64,000 bases of DNA from Paenibacillus pinihumi DSM 23905 = JCM 16419. Lineage in GTDB: Bacteria; Bacillota; Bacilli; Paenibacillales; Paenibacillaceae. The notes beneath the pieces are model-generated. The model was not told the origin of the DNA. It worked only from the letters and a program-made list of their open reading frames with translations, and did no database searches. The stretch covers positions 1 to 64,000 of the forward strand of contig NZ_KE383869.1 of the NCBI RefSeq assembly GCF_000422505.1. Reading direction: 5' to 3'. Shown here piece after piece: positions 38,273 through 47,627 of the stretch (position 1 is its first letter; each line of letters opens with the position of its first letter). Made by a program: the position numbers and the translations under genes.

Positions 38273-39286
38273 ATGCGTCGATTAAATAAAAAAGTATGGC
38301 TGACAGCTATCATTGCACTTATTGTATTGCTGGGCTGCGTGGGCTACTTTAACCGGACTGCGCTGGCACTGTGGGGCTTTGATCAATTCCTGTCTGATCA
38401 TGTGGAAAATAAACTGGGGCAGAGCTACAAGCCGCTGCAGCGGCCGGATACGAACAAGTCCGGGGGAGAATTAAGCGAAGCTTACAAGAAGCCGATGACA
38501 ATGCTGCTGCTTGGGATTGACCAGAGGTATAAGGAGAGAGGGCGCTCGGATACCATGATTGTGACGGTGGTGCGGCCGAAGGACGGCGCGCTGCTGATGC
38601 TCTCGATTCCCCGTGATGCCTTTGTGGACATTCCGGGCCGCAAGTCCAAGGATAAAATTACGCACGCTTATGCATTTGGCAAGGCCGACCTTTCGGTAGC
38701 TACTGTAGAGGAACTGCTGGGGATAAAAATCGATCATTATGCTGCGATCAACTTCAAAGGCTTCCGTGAGGCGATTGATGCGCTTGGAGGCATTCCGCTG
38801 CCGATTGACAAGGATATTGTCAATAAAGGATATGATCATGAAAAATTCACGATCAAAGGCGGACAGGACCGCTATAACGGGACGGATGCTCTGAATTATG
38901 TCCGTTACCGTGAGGATGCGGGAGGCGACAGCAGCCGCGCGGGCCGCCATCAGATTTTTATTACCAACTTGATGAATGAAGCGACCCACTTATCCCAATT
39001 GTCGAAGCTTCCCGGATTATTTGATATTATGGGGGACAATTTTACTACCGACTTGAATCCGGAGCAAATCATCGGTCTTGGCAAATCCATGCTCGATAAG
39101 CGTACGGTATACAGCTACACGCTTAAAGGCGACGGACATCGTCTGGTGAATGGCGGGCCATGGTACTTCTTCCTGAATGACAAAGATGTAGAGCAAGCCA
39201 AACAATGGATCAAGAGCTGGATGGATGATTCCCTCACGCTGAATCAGCTGCCTGTCCCCGAGACGGATCAATCCGGCAAGGAATAA
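38273..39286 (+). CDS. LytR-CpsA-Psr (LCP) family protein
   Basis: 337 residues. A short cytoplasmic N-terminus and one membrane helix (about 8-28) precede an extracellular LCP domain with GRSDTMIVTVV, SIPRDAFVDIPG and ALNYVRYRED with SSRAGRHQ. LCP enzymes attach teichoic-acid-type polymers to peptidoglycan; the conserved Arg and Asp residues for pyrophosphate-lipid binding are present. The gene stands alone and ends at a hairpin. Confidence 0.94.
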   Translation: MRRLNKKVWLTAIIALIVLLGCVGYFNRTALALWGFDQFLSDHVENKLGQSYKPLQRPDTNKSGGELSEAYKKPMTMLLLGIDQRYKERGRSDTMIVTVVRPKDGALLMLSIPRDAFVDIPGRKSKDKITHAYAFGKADLSVATVEELLGIKIDHYAAINFKGFREAIDALGGIPLPIDKDIVNKGYDHEKFTIKGGQDRYNGTDALNYVRYREDAGGDSSRAGRHQIFITNLMNEATHLSQLSKLPGLFDIMGDNFTTDLNPEQIIGLGKSMLDKRTVYSYTLKGDGHRLVNGGPWYFFLNDKDVEQAKQWIKSWMDDSLTLNQLPVPETDQSGKE

Positions 39287-39303
39287 TCCATAGCCTGGCT
39301 AAC

Positions 39304-39352
39304 GAAGCCCTGAATGAGCAGGATATAATTTCCTTGCCCGTTCAGGGCTTTC
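39304..39352 (+). terminator. Terminator after the LCP gene
   Basis: Inverted repeat arms GCCCTGAA/TTCAGGGC, extended by flanking bases, with a 26-base loop and a short T-rich tail. Confidence 0.55.
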
Positions 39353-39412
39353 AATTTAACAATTTCGGTTTGAGCGATATGGCAGCGGTTTAATATTCAG
39401 GTGGAATGCCAT

Positions 39413-39441
39413 TGAACTGTAATGCCAAAAAACGTTAAAAT
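39413..39441 (+). promoter_or_regulatory. CBS gene promoter
   Basis: TTGAAC and TAAAAT with a 17-base spacer, about 55 bases before the start codon. Confidence 0.7.
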
Positions 39442-39497
39442 AGACTAGGCAGGGTAAGAGTGCAACTTACCATTTAGGAATGGAGTGTTTTACAATT

Positions 39498-39923
39498 ATG
39501 AATATTGCGTTTTTCTTGTTACCTAAACAGGATGTTATATTTGTTACTGAGGAAGTGACTCTTAGACAGACGCTGGAGCGCATGGAATATCACCGTTACA
39601 CCGCAGTGCCGATACTCGATCAGGAGGGCGGCTATGCTGGCACCGTAACAGAGGGTGATTTGCTCTGGTTTATGAAGAATCATCCGGAAATTACATTTGA
39701 GCAGTGCCATAAGGTCAAGCTGGCCGACATCCCCAGACGGCTGAAAAATCTGGCTGTGCAGATCGATGCCAATATGGAGGACCTGATTTCCCTTGCCAAG
39801 GTTCAAAACTTTGTACCCGTCGTCGATGATATGAACCGCTTTATCGGAATTGTGCGGCGCAGCGATATTATTGATTATTGCTCGGAAGCCATGATGAAAT
39901 TTTCTATGAAACAAGAGGCATAA
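39498..39923 (+). CDS. CBS-pair domain protein
   Basis: 141 residues, essentially two CBS repeats: TLRQTLERMEYHRYTAVPIL with GYAGTVTEGDLL, and MEDLISLAKVQNFVPVVDD with FIGIVRRSDII. CBS pairs bind adenine nucleotides and act as sensors; in relatives such as CbpA/DarB they bind c-di-AMP. Neighbouring gdpP degrades c-di-AMP, so a c-di-AMP link is possible but unproven. The start at MNIAFFLLPK was chosen from GGAGTG spacing; an ATG six codons upstream is weaker. Confidence 0.88.
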   Translation: MNIAFFLLPKQDVIFVTEEVTLRQTLERMEYHRYTAVPILDQEGGYAGTVTEGDLLWFMKNHPEITFEQCHKVKLADIPRRLKNLAVQIDANMEDLISLAKVQNFVPVVDDMNRFIGIVRRSDIIDYCSEAMMKFSMKQEA

Positions 39924-39934
39924 TAAATTTGCAG

Positions 39935-39962
39935 GGCCGGTAGATGCTACCGGCCTGATTTA
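39935..39962 (+). terminator. Hairpin after the CBS gene
   Basis: An 8-bp perfect stem GGCCGGTA/TACCGGCC with a 5-base loop, followed by TGATTTA. The T-tract is weak. Confidence 0.5.
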
Positions 39963-40028
39963 TACTTTACGCCCGGGCCTGGTTTGCAGATTGGCATTTC
40001 TTCGCAAGGGCCTGGCAGCGGTCAAAAG

Positions 40029-40058
40029 TTTATGGCAGAGCCATGTTTATGGTATAAT
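40029..40058 (+). promoter_or_regulatory. yybS-gdpP operon promoter
   Basis: TATAAT preceded by TGG (extended -10), with TTTATG 18 bases upstream, about 50 bases before the first gene. Confidence 0.65.
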
Positions 40059-40107
40059 GGGGAGTAAAGCTTGTCCGCAAGCTTATAAAATGCAAGAGGT
40101 GAACGGC

Positions 40108-41013
40108 TTGAATACCGGTTTGAAATCGGTGCTATGGAGCGCCGCAGCCATCGTGCTGCTGTTAATGATGACGATACCGGTCATCAACATTTTAGCAAGT
40201 GTCTTAATCATGGTTCCTTTCATTGTGCTGTACACCACTTTGCCGCGCAAGCTGTTTGCTCTTTATGTTGTCATCACACTTGGCTTAGCGTATGCCTTGA
40301 TGGGTCCGGCGGTACTGATCTTCGGGCTGTTCTTCCTGGTGCCTTCGATTGTCGCAGGGCATATGTACCAGCGGAAGGCGCAGGCGAGAACCGTATTGAC
40401 GGTAACGACGATTGTACTGTTAGCCCAGATGCTGCTGGAGCTTTTGCTGTTCTCCGCTATTTTGAGGGTATCTCTGGTATCGGAGCTTGGCAATCTGTTC
40501 CGCAACTCGGTCCGTGAATTGGGCCAGCAAGGTCTGATGCCTCCGGTATGGAATGATGCGATGACCGATGCGCTCATCAAGTTAATGATGCAGTCCATAC
40601 CGCTTGTGTTCATCATCTTGTCATTCGTGCTGGCTGTGAGCGCGCACTGGATCAGCAGAAGAGTGCTGAACAGGGCCTATGGTCAGGAGATTTCAGGAAT
40701 GCCGCACGCCAAGGACTGGATGATGCCCAAGTCGCTTGTTTTCTACTATGTCGCGGCGCTGATTTTGGAACTTTTCATGACAGGAGATCATAATTCTTAC
40801 ATCAGTGTTGTACTCATTAATATGATCCCTCTTTTGCGGTTAGTGTTTGCGATTCAAACTGTAGGCTTCTTCTTTTTTGTGGCCGACCAGAAGAGATGGC
40901 ATAAGGCTGTTCCTCTATTACTGGCGGTACCCGTCTTCTTGTTCCCGCCGCTTAGTCTGATCGGGGTGCTGGATACAGCATTTCCGATTCGCAAATCGTT
41001 CAAAAGAACATAA
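40108..41013 (+). CDS. yybS: DUF2232 membrane protein YybS
   Basis: 301 residues with about eight hydrophobic segments. B. subtilis yybS occupies the same position before gdpP and rplI. Function is unknown; it resembles energy-coupling-factor S components in layout. The start is TTG, seven bases after GAGGTGA, giving the family N-terminus NTGLKSVLWSAAAIVLLL. A frame extending further upstream overlaps the promoter and is not coding. Confidence 0.9.
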   Translation: MNTGLKSVLWSAAAIVLLLMMTIPVINILASVLIMVPFIVLYTTLPRKLFALYVVITLGLAYALMGPAVLIFGLFFLVPSIVAGHMYQRKAQARTVLTVTTIVLLAQMLLELLLFSAILRVSLVSELGNLFRNSVRELGQQGLMPPVWNDAMTDALIKLMMQSIPLVFIILSFVLAVSAHWISRRVLNRAYGQEISGMPHAKDWMMPKSLVFYYVAALILELFMTGDHNSYISVVLINMIPLLRLVFAIQTVGFFFFVADQKRWHKAVPLLLAVPVFLFPPLSLIGVLDTAFPIRKSFKRT

Positions 41014-41032
41014 ATACAGGGGCGGATAAAGA

Positions 41033-42994
41033 ATGCCGAAGTTTTTGGTAAAAAGATGGCACGGCTTGCACCATATTTGCGCTTTTGTTGTTATGGTTGC
41101 AATGACGGCTGCCTTAAGCTGGCTTCATTGGCTTGCAGCAGTGCTCGGCTTGCTGGCAACGATCGGATACGGGCTGTTTACCCTCTTTGCAGAGCGTGCG
41201 TTCCGCAAAGATCTGAGGGCTTATTTGAACACCTTGTCCTATCGTGTCAAGAAGGCAGGCAATGAGGTAATCAGCGAGCTGCCATTTGGAGTTGTCCTTT
41301 ATAACGAAGACAAGATCGTGGAGTGGCATAATCCTTTCGTGGCTGAAATGCTGGAGGGGGAGTCCTTCATCGGGCAACCGCTCAAGGAGCTGTTTCCTGC
41401 CTGGCAGCCTGTAAAAGGGAAAGAGCTGTTGAGCGAGGTGGCTGTAGGCTCCAAAATGTACTCCTTTTCAGTGAAGCCGGATGAACGTCTGATCTACATC
41501 CGCGACATCACCCAGCGCTGGACGCTGGAGAGGAAGTACGAGGATGAGAAGCTTGCGATCGGTACTGTAATGATGGACAATCTGGAAGAGGTTACGCAAG
41601 GGATGGATGAGCAGCAGCGTGCCGCTCTGCTGTCCAAGGTAACCAGTGAAATAACGGATTGGGCGCAGAAGCATCACTTGTACCTGAAGCGTCTGACCTC
41701 CGACCGTTATTTATTTATTACAGATTACGCTACGCTCAAGCATCTTGAGCAATCGCGATTTGCGATTTTGGATCAGGTCCGCGAGATGACGCAGGAACAG
41801 AAAATTCCGATGACACTGAGCATCGGCATCGGAGCAGGCGGCGCGAATGCGATTGAGTTGGGGCAGTGGATGCAGACCAGCCTTGATATTGCGCTAGGAC
41901 GCGGTGGCGACCAGGCTGCTATCAAGATTGGCGAGAAGCAAACATTCTACGGCGGCAAGTCCGGAGCTGTAGAGAAGCGCACGCGTGTCAGAGCGCGTGT
42001 TGTTGCCCATGCTCTGCGTGACATGATCAAGGAGAGCAGCAATGTGGTCATTATGGGCCACAAGATGCCGGATATGGATTCGGTCGGTGCAGCAATCGGG
42101 GTGCTCAAGGCGGCGCAGATATTTGATAAAGAGGCATACATCGTAATTGAGGGTATCAACCCTGCGATCACACGAATGATGGAGATGATCCGGGAGGAGC
42201 CGAAGCTGTTCAAGTGGTTCATCTCGCCGGAGCAGGCGCTGACGCTGATCGGACCAAAGTCGCTCGCTGTCGTGGTTGATACGCACCGCGCTTCAATGGT
42301 TAAGGAGCCGAAGCTCCTGTCGATGACAGAGCGGGTCGTTGTGCTCGACCACCATCGCCGCAGCGAGGAATTTATTCATAACCCTCTGCTTGTCTACATG
42401 GAGCCGTATGCCTCATCGACATGCGAGCTGATTACCGAACTGCTCCAGTACATCCATGAGCGTGTATCTCTGGATGTTACGGAGGCGACCGCCTTGCTCG
42501 CAGGGATTACGGTTGATACGAAGAGTTTTTCGCTGCGTACAGGAGCAAGAACGTTTGAAGCGGCTTCCTTCCTGCGGCGCAACGGTGCTGACTCTACGCT
42601 GATATTGAAAATGCTCAAGGAAGACCTTGATGATTATGTGAAGAAAGCCGATATTATCAAGCAGGCGGAGATCGTGCACGAGCATATTGCGATTGCGGTG
42701 ACGGAGCCGAATCGCAAATATTCGCAGCTGATGATTGCACAGGTAGCGGATACGCTGCTCAATATGAATGATGTGCTTGCTTCTTTTGTTATAGGGGAAC
42801 GTCCGGATGGATTTATCGCGATTAGCGCCCGCTCGCTTGGACATATGAATGTCCAGGTTGTTATGGAACGCATGGGGGGCGGAGGCCATCTGACGAATGC
42901 GGCTGCTCAACTTGAGTGTTCGCCAAAGGAAGCAGCCAAGCGGCTGAAGCAGGTGCTTAAAGAAATCGAAGAGGAAGAGGGGTTGTTCGAATGA
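41033..42994 (+). CDS. gdpP: Cyclic-di-AMP phosphodiesterase GdpP
   Basis: 653 residues. Two N-terminal membrane helices, a PAS-like domain ([20 protein letters not shown]), a degenerate GGDEF domain, then DHH/DHHA1 catalytic domains with [29 protein letters not shown] and [11 protein letters not shown]. It hydrolyses the second messenger c-di-AMP. The last four bases overlap the rplI start. Gene order yybS-gdpP-rplI-dnaB matches B. subtilis. Confidence 0.97.
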   Translation: MPKFLVKRWHGLHHICAFVVMVAMTAALSWLHWLAAVLGLLATIGYGLFTLFAERAFRKDLRAYLNTLSYRVKKAGNEVISELPFGVVLYNEDKIVEWHNPFVAEMLEGESFIGQPLKELFPAWQPVKGKELLSEVAVGSKMYSFSVKPDERLIYIRDITQRWTLERKYEDEKLAIGTVMMDNLEEVTQGMDEQQRAALLSKVTSEITDWAQKHHLYLKRLTSDRYLFITDYATLKHLEQSRFAILDQVREMTQEQKIPMTLSIGIGAGGANAIELGQWMQTSLDIALGRGGDQAAIKIGEKQTFYGGKSGAVEKRTRVRARVVAHALRDMIKESSNVVIMGHKMPDMDSVGAAIGVLKAAQIFDKEAYIVIEGINPAITRMMEMIREEPKLFKWFISPEQALTLIGPKSLAVVVDTHRASMVKEPKLLSMTERVVVLDHHRRSEEFIHNPLLVYMEPYASSTCELITELLQYIHERVSLDVTEATALLAGITVDTKSFSLRTGARTFEAASFLRRNGADSTLILKMLKEDLDDYVKKADIIKQAEIVHEHIAIAVTEPNRKYSQLMIAQVADTLLNMNDVLASFVIGERPDGFIAISARSLGHMNVQVVMERMGGGGHLTNAAAQLECSPKEAAKRLKQVLKEIEEEEGLFE

Positions 42995-43434
42995 AAGTCA
43001 TTTTCCTGCAAGATGTAAAGGGTCAAGGCAAAAAAGGTGAAATCAAGGAAGTATCGGAAGGGTATGCGCGCAATTTTCTGTTTCCGAAAAATCTCGTCAA
43101 GCTGGCCTCGGATGGAAACCTGAAAACATTGGAAGTGCAGAATGCGGCCGAGCAAAAGCGCAAGGATAAGGAAAAAGAGGATGCCGAGAAGCTTGCGGTC
43201 AAACTTGGGGAGATGAAGGTTGTCATCAAAACCAAAGCCGGCGAAGGCGGCAGACTGTTCGGAGCCATTACAAGCAAGCAGGTAGCGGAGACATTGGCTG
43301 CACAGGGTGTCAAAATCGACAAGCGCAAAATCGAGATGGATGAGCCGATTCGTGCGCTGGGAGTGACTCAGATTGCTATCAAGATTCACCCTGAGGTGAA
43401 AGCAAAGGTAAGTGTACACGCAGTTGAAGAATAA
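42991..43434 (+). CDS. rplI: 50S ribosomal protein L9
   Basis: 147 residues. [20 protein letters not shown], the typical N-terminus, is followed by a long helix with [12 protein letters not shown] and a C-terminal domain. It overlaps the gdpP stop (ATGA). Confidence 0.98.
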   Translation: MKVIFLQDVKGQGKKGEIKEVSEGYARNFLFPKNLVKLASDGNLKTLEVQNAAEQKRKDKEKEDAEKLAVKLGEMKVVIKTKAGEGGRLFGAITSKQVAETLAAQGVKIDKRKIEMDEPIRALGVTQIAIKIHPEVKAKVSVHAVEE

Positions 43435-43459
43435 TGAACTCGGGTAAGGAGCTGGAACC

Positions 43460-44821
43460 ATGGACCCGGATCTGATGTTTGATAGAGTACCACCGCAAAA
43501 TATGGAAGCCGAGCAAGCTGTGCTCGGCTCTGTTTTGTTGCAAAGCGAAGCCTTGATCTCGTCAATGGAACGCATTCGCAGCGAGGATTTTTACAGCACG
43601 GCCCATCAATTGATATTTGAAGCGATGATTGAGCTGGGAGAGGCGAATCAGCCGATTGATCTGGTCACATTGACCGCGAGTCTGCAGGACAAGCAGCAGT
43701 TGGAGGAGATTGGCGGCGTCAGCTATCTGGCGAAGCTTGTAGGCAGTATGCCGACGGCGGCCAACGTAGATTATTACGCCCAGATCGTCGAAGAGAAATC
43801 CATGTACCGCAAGCTTATCCGCACTGCGACCCAAATTGTGACGAATGGCTATGCGGCTTCGGATGATATCGGAATGCTGCTGAGCGAAGCTGAGCAGAAG
43901 ATCATGGAAATCTCCAACCGGCGCGCCAGCAGCGGCTTCATCTCCATTCGGGATGTGCTGATGGAGGTCTTCGAGCGGGTGGAGCATCTCTATTCCAATA
44001 AAGGGGGATCGACGGGGATTCCGTCGGGCTTCACGGATTTGGACAGAATGACTTCGGGCTTCCAGCGCAGCGACCTGATCATTGTTGCTGCCCGTCCTTC
44101 CGTAGGAAAGACGGCTTTCGCGCTTAATATCGCCCAGAATGTCGGTGTGCGTGCGCGGGAGACGGTTGCCATATTCAGTCTGGAGATGTCCGCGGCCCAG
44201 CTCGTTCAGCGGATGATCTGTGCGGAATCGAATGTCGATGCGACAAGAATGCGTACAGGTCATCTGGAGGGGGACGACTGGGAGAAGCTGACGATGGCAA
44301 TTGGCTCCTTGTCGGAGGCGGAAATCTTTATCGATGATACACCGGGTATTACGGTGGCAGAGATCCGGGCCAAGTGCCGGAGGCTGAAGAAGGAGAAGGG
44401 ACTCGGGATGATTCTGATCGACTACCTCCAGCTGATTCAGGGCCGGGGCAAAGCCGGGGAGAACCGCCAGCAGGAAGTATCCGAAATTTCCCGGACGCTC
44501 AAGCATATTGCCAGGGAGCTGGAGGTTCCGGTTATTGCGCTGTCACAGCTCAGCCGGGGCGTAGAGCAGCGGCAGGACAAGCGTCCGATGATGTCTGACC
44601 TTCGGGAATCCGGTTCGATCGAGCAGGATGCCGATATTGTCGCGTTCCTTTACCGGGATGACTACTACGATAAAGAATCCGAAAAGAAGAACATTATCGA
44701 GATCATTATTGCCAAGCAGCGGAATGGGCCAGTCGGAACGGTAGAACTGGCTTTCCTGAAGAACTACAATAAATTCGTGTCGCTCGACCGGACCCATCAG
44801 GAGCCGGGAGCTGCTTCATGA
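43460..44821 (+). CDS. dnaB: Replicative DNA helicase
   Basis: 453 residues, the hexameric 5'-3' helicase (called DnaC in B. subtilis). The N-terminal domain begins VPPQNMEAEQAVLGSVLL. The RecA-like domain has Walker A ARPSVGKTAFALNIA, Walker B ILIDYLQLI, and SQLSRGVEQRQDKRPMMSDL. The stop is followed within 10 bases by a hairpin that also resembles PurBoxes. Confidence 0.98.
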   Translation: MDPDLMFDRVPPQNMEAEQAVLGSVLLQSEALISSMERIRSEDFYSTAHQLIFEAMIELGEANQPIDLVTLTASLQDKQQLEEIGGVSYLAKLVGSMPTAANVDYYAQIVEEKSMYRKLIRTATQIVTNGYAASDDIGMLLSEAEQKIMEISNRRASSGFISIRDVLMEVFERVEHLYSNKGGSTGIPSGFTDLDRMTSGFQRSDLIIVAARPSVGKTAFALNIAQNVGVRARETVAIFSLEMSAAQLVQRMICAESNVDATRMRTGHLEGDDWEKLTMAIGSLSEAEIFIDDTPGITVAEIRAKCRRLKKEKGLGMILIDYLQLIQGRGKAGENRQQEVSEISRTLKHIARELEVPVIALSQLSRGVEQRQDKRPMMSDLRESGSIEQDADIVAFLYRDDYYDKESEKKNIIEIIIAKQRNGPVGTVELAFLKNYNKFVSLDRTHQEPGAAS

Positions 44822-44827
44822 GTGGGG

Positions 44828-44870
44828 TTTACGAACAATAATAGGTTAGTCCTTATTATTGTTCGTTTTT
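44828..44870 (+). terminator. dnaB terminator with PurBox-like inverted repeat
   Basis: Arms 44831-44845 and 44851-44866 pair with one bulge and a TTAGT loop, followed by six Ts. Each arm carries a CGAAC-containing sequence: TTTACGAACAAT, and ATTGTTCGTTTT inverted. This is close to the PurR box AWWWCCGAACWWT with one core mismatch. The repeat lies about 40-80 bases upstream of the predicted purA start point, where PurR boxes occur in Bacillus. Confidence 0.7.
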
Positions 44871-44872
44871 TG

Positions 44873-44901
44873 TTGACATTGAATTTTCATACTGCTACAC
44901 T
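44873..44901 (+). promoter_or_regulatory. purA promoter
   Basis: A perfect TTGACA and TACACT with a 17-base spacer, giving a leader of about 200 bases before purA. Confidence 0.8.
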
Positions 44902-45105
44902 TATAGTGCTGCTTTATCGAGATGCAGTGTTGATAACCAAGCACGGTCGGGAAGAAGAGCCTCTTCTTCGCGTGCTATCATTTACTGCCGGGTTGAAGGC
45001 CTTGGCAGCCGTTTTGCTTGCAAGCGTGCGGGCATACGGATATTATTTGTCACTATTAATCAAGCATATTACTTCATGTTTTATATTTGAATCGGGGGTA
45101 TGGGA

Positions 45106-46392
45106 ATGTCAACAGTTGTTGTTGTCGGAACGCAATGGGGAGACGAAGGTAAAGGCAAAATCACGGATTATTTGGCAGATGGCGCCGATGTCGTCGCTCG
45201 TTATCAAGGCGGAAACAACGCTGGCCACACCATTCTTATCGGCAATAAGAAATATAAGCTGACCATGATTCCATCCGGTATTTTCAACAATGACAAGACT
45301 TGTGTCATCGGTAACGGAATGGTAATCAATCCGGCAGCATTAATTGATGAAATTCAATACATTCATGATAATGGATTCTCCAGCGCCAACCTGAAGATCA
45401 GTGACCGCGCGCATGTCATCATGCCGTATCATATGATTCTGGACGGTCTGGAAGAGGATCGCAAGGGCGACAACAAGATCGGAACGACCCGCAAAGGGAT
45501 CGGCCCGTGCTATATGGACAAAGCGGCGAGAGCGGGCATCCGCATTGCCGACCTGATGGATGCGGAGGAGTTCGAAGCGAAGGTCCGTCATCTGGTTACA
45601 GAGAAAAACCAAGTGATTCAGCAGGTATACGGCGGTGAGCCGGTAGATGCTGAGTCGATCATCCAAGAGTACCTGGGCTATGCCGAGAAGCTTCGCCCAT
45701 ACGTCACCGATACATCGGTCGTTCTGAACGATGCAATCGATGAAGGCAAGCACATTCTGTTCGAAGGCGCTCAAGGGGTTATGCTGGACATTGACCAAGG
45801 TACCTATCCGTTCGTTACTTCGTCCAACCCGACTGCAGGCGGCGTATGTATCGGTTCCGGTGTAGGCCCATCCAAAATTCAGCAGGTTATCGGCGTAGCG
45901 AAAGCTTATACAACCCGTGTCGGCGACGGCCCGTTCCCTACAGAGCTGCATGATGCGATTGGCGATCAAATCCGCGAGACTGGCCATGAGTATGGCACGG
46001 TAACCGGACGTCCGCGCCGTGTCGGCTGGTTCGACAGCGTAGTTGTGCGCCATGCGCGCCGCGTAAGCGGAATTACAGGTCTGTCCCTGAACTCTCTGGA
46101 TGTATTGACCGGACTTGAGACCGTCAAAATCTGCACAGGCTACAAATACCGCGGTGAAGTGATTCAGCACTACCCTGCGAGCTTGAAGATGCTGGCTGAA
46201 TGTGAAGCTGTATATGAAGAGCTTCCAGGCTGGAGCGAGGATATCTCGAACACGAAGAAGCTTGAGGACCTTCCAGAGTCCACTCAACGCTATGTCGCGC
46301 GTGTATCCGAGCTGACAGGCATTCCGATTGCGATCTTCTCTGTAGGACGCAACCGTGAGCAGACAAACCCTGTTGTGTCTATCTACGAATAA
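45106..46392 (+). CDS. purA: Adenylosuccinate synthetase
   Basis: 428 residues. It couples IMP and aspartate with GTP to make adenylosuccinate in AMP synthesis. Conserved motifs are [17 protein letters not shown] with the catalytic Asp, [12 protein letters not shown] with the catalytic His, and [14 protein letters not shown]. The start at MSTVVVVG was chosen because GGGGG lies seven bases before that ATG. Monocistronic, with a strong terminator. Confidence 0.98.
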   Translation: MSTVVVVGTQWGDEGKGKITDYLADGADVVARYQGGNNAGHTILIGNKKYKLTMIPSGIFNNDKTCVIGNGMVINPAALIDEIQYIHDNGFSSANLKISDRAHVIMPYHMILDGLEEDRKGDNKIGTTRKGIGPCYMDKAARAGIRIADLMDAEEFEAKVRHLVTEKNQVIQQVYGGEPVDAESIIQEYLGYAEKLRPYVTDTSVVLNDAIDEGKHILFEGAQGVMLDIDQGTYPFVTSSNPTAGGVCIGSGVGPSKIQQVIGVAKAYTTRVGDGPFPTELHDAIGDQIRETGHEYGTVTGRPRRVGWFDSVVVRHARRVSGITGLSLNSLDVLTGLETVKICTGYKYRGEVIQHYPASLKMLAECEAVYEELPGWSEDISNTKKLEDLPESTQRYVARVSELTGIPIAIFSVGRNREQTNPVVSIYE

Positions 46393-46410
46393 GAATCAAA
46401 CCTATCGTTA

Positions 46411-46473
46411 AGCAGCCTTTCCGGCTTCATTGGGGTCAGCCCCTTGTGAAGCAGGGAGGGCTGTTTTTTTGTC
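46411..46473 (+). terminator. purA terminator
   Basis: A compound hairpin (CAGCC/GGCTG base plus inner GCTTCA/TGAAGC arms) followed by seven Ts. Confidence 0.8.
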
Positions 46474-46615
46474 TTGCACGGTTGGCTCTGCTCCGGATTG
46501 CCCATAATGCTAGTAGAGGCACAAGGCTCTTTCGGCAAATAAGTGGTTCATCTTATATGGGGTCTTTTGCGCTGCATGGCTTAGAGAGCATGGGCAAACG
46601 GAAAGGATGATGCAG

Positions 46616-47482
46616 ATGTGGAAGATTGCAGGTTGGATTGGCAAATGGGCGGCAGCGGCGTTGGTAGTGAGTGTAATTTCGATATGGACGACGGGTTTTA
46701 TTATTAACAGCTATGTGCAAAATCTGGTGAAGCAGTATAATCTGCCGATTGAGGTGCCGCCGATTGCGTTGTCCGGCGTATGGAAAAGCCTGTGGGGATC
46801 CTCTTCCGGGGGCGGTTCGAAGGAAATCGGAAACCCTACTGCAGAAGGCCCGATTACGGCAACCGGGAACAGCACAGATACTGACGGGCAGACGCCGTTT
46901 TCTTCCGGCAAGCCAAGTACAGGAGACACAAAGCAAGGGATGAACGATAGCAGCCCCGGAAGCAGTAGAGATGCAGACGAGCCTGGACAGACACGGAGCG
47001 GGAATACAGGCTCAGCCGGCGCAATTGGGGACGCGAATACCGGGGCCGGGAAAGGGCCGACAGCAGAGGATACTGGTGCATCAGGAGCTTCCGGGGCTGC
47101 CGGAGAAGATGATGAGGAAAATACCCCTCCGTTGTCAGTAGAGATTGGCGGTGGTACCGGACCGAAGGCGAATTCAGGCGCTGTATCGGGAGGAGCGGCT
47201 GGCGCCGGAGGGATGCCGGGAAATGGAGATCCGGGTTCAGACCCGCTGGTGATGTCTCCGGATCAGTTGACCAGCACCAAGGAGCAGCTCAGCAGCGAGG
47301 ACAGGCAGCAGCTCTTCACTTTATTAATCGACAAGCTGCCCCAGGAAGCGTGGCAGAAGATCTCCACTTATATGGAGGACGGCCTCACGGAGAGCGAGCT
47401 TCAGGACATTCAGCAGATTGTCGCGCAGTATTTAAATGACGAAGAATACCAGGCCTTAATGAAGATTCTAAAAAAATATTAA
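46616..47482 (+). CDS. Membrane-anchored protein with Gly/Ser/Asp-rich linker
   Basis: About 288 residues, no recognised family. One N-terminal membrane helix (about 10-32) is followed by a long low-complexity section of about 150 residues rich in Gly, Ser, Ala, Asp and Thr, and a folded helical C-terminus of about 65 residues (QLFTLLIDKLPQEAWQKIS, YLNDEEYQALMKILKKY). The C-terminal pattern is probably the functional part. The start was placed at the third ATG, nine bases after AAAGG; two earlier ATGs are too close to it. It lies between purA and the M23 peptidase, so a cell-surface role is inferred. Confidence 0.85.
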   Translation: MWKIAGWIGKWAAAALVVSVISIWTTGFIINSYVQNLVKQYNLPIEVPPIALSGVWKSLWGSSSGGGSKEIGNPTAEGPITATGNSTDTDGQTPFSSGKPSTGDTKQGMNDSSPGSSRDADEPGQTRSGNTGSAGAIGDANTGAGKGPTAEDTGASGASGAAGEDDEENTPPLSVEIGGGTGPKANSGAVSGGAAGAGGMPGNGDPGSDPLVMSPDQLTSTKEQLSSEDRQQLFTLLIDKLPQEAWQKISTYMEDGLTESELQDIQQIVAQYLNDEEYQALMKILKKY

Positions 47483-47627
47483 TCTTTCATTATCCCTGAT
47501 TCGGTTGAACATCCTCTTTGGCGTGTGATAAAGTAGAGCACAGGGTGACAAGATTTGGTGATTTTAACCTATTGATTTTGTCGAAACTTTGTACATTACT
47601 AGAGAATGCGTTAAGAAGGAGCAGATC

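Noticed and set aside
39991-40107. N-terminal extension of YybS
   Set aside because: It spans the promoter -10; the TTG at 40108 with GAGGTGA gives the family N-terminus.
44822-45262. Plus-strand frame between dnaB and purA
   Set aside because: It covers the terminator, promoter and leader of purA and runs out of frame into purA.
45340-46287. 315-codon minus-strand frame within purA
   Set aside because: Antisense shadow of a core metabolic gene with no own features.
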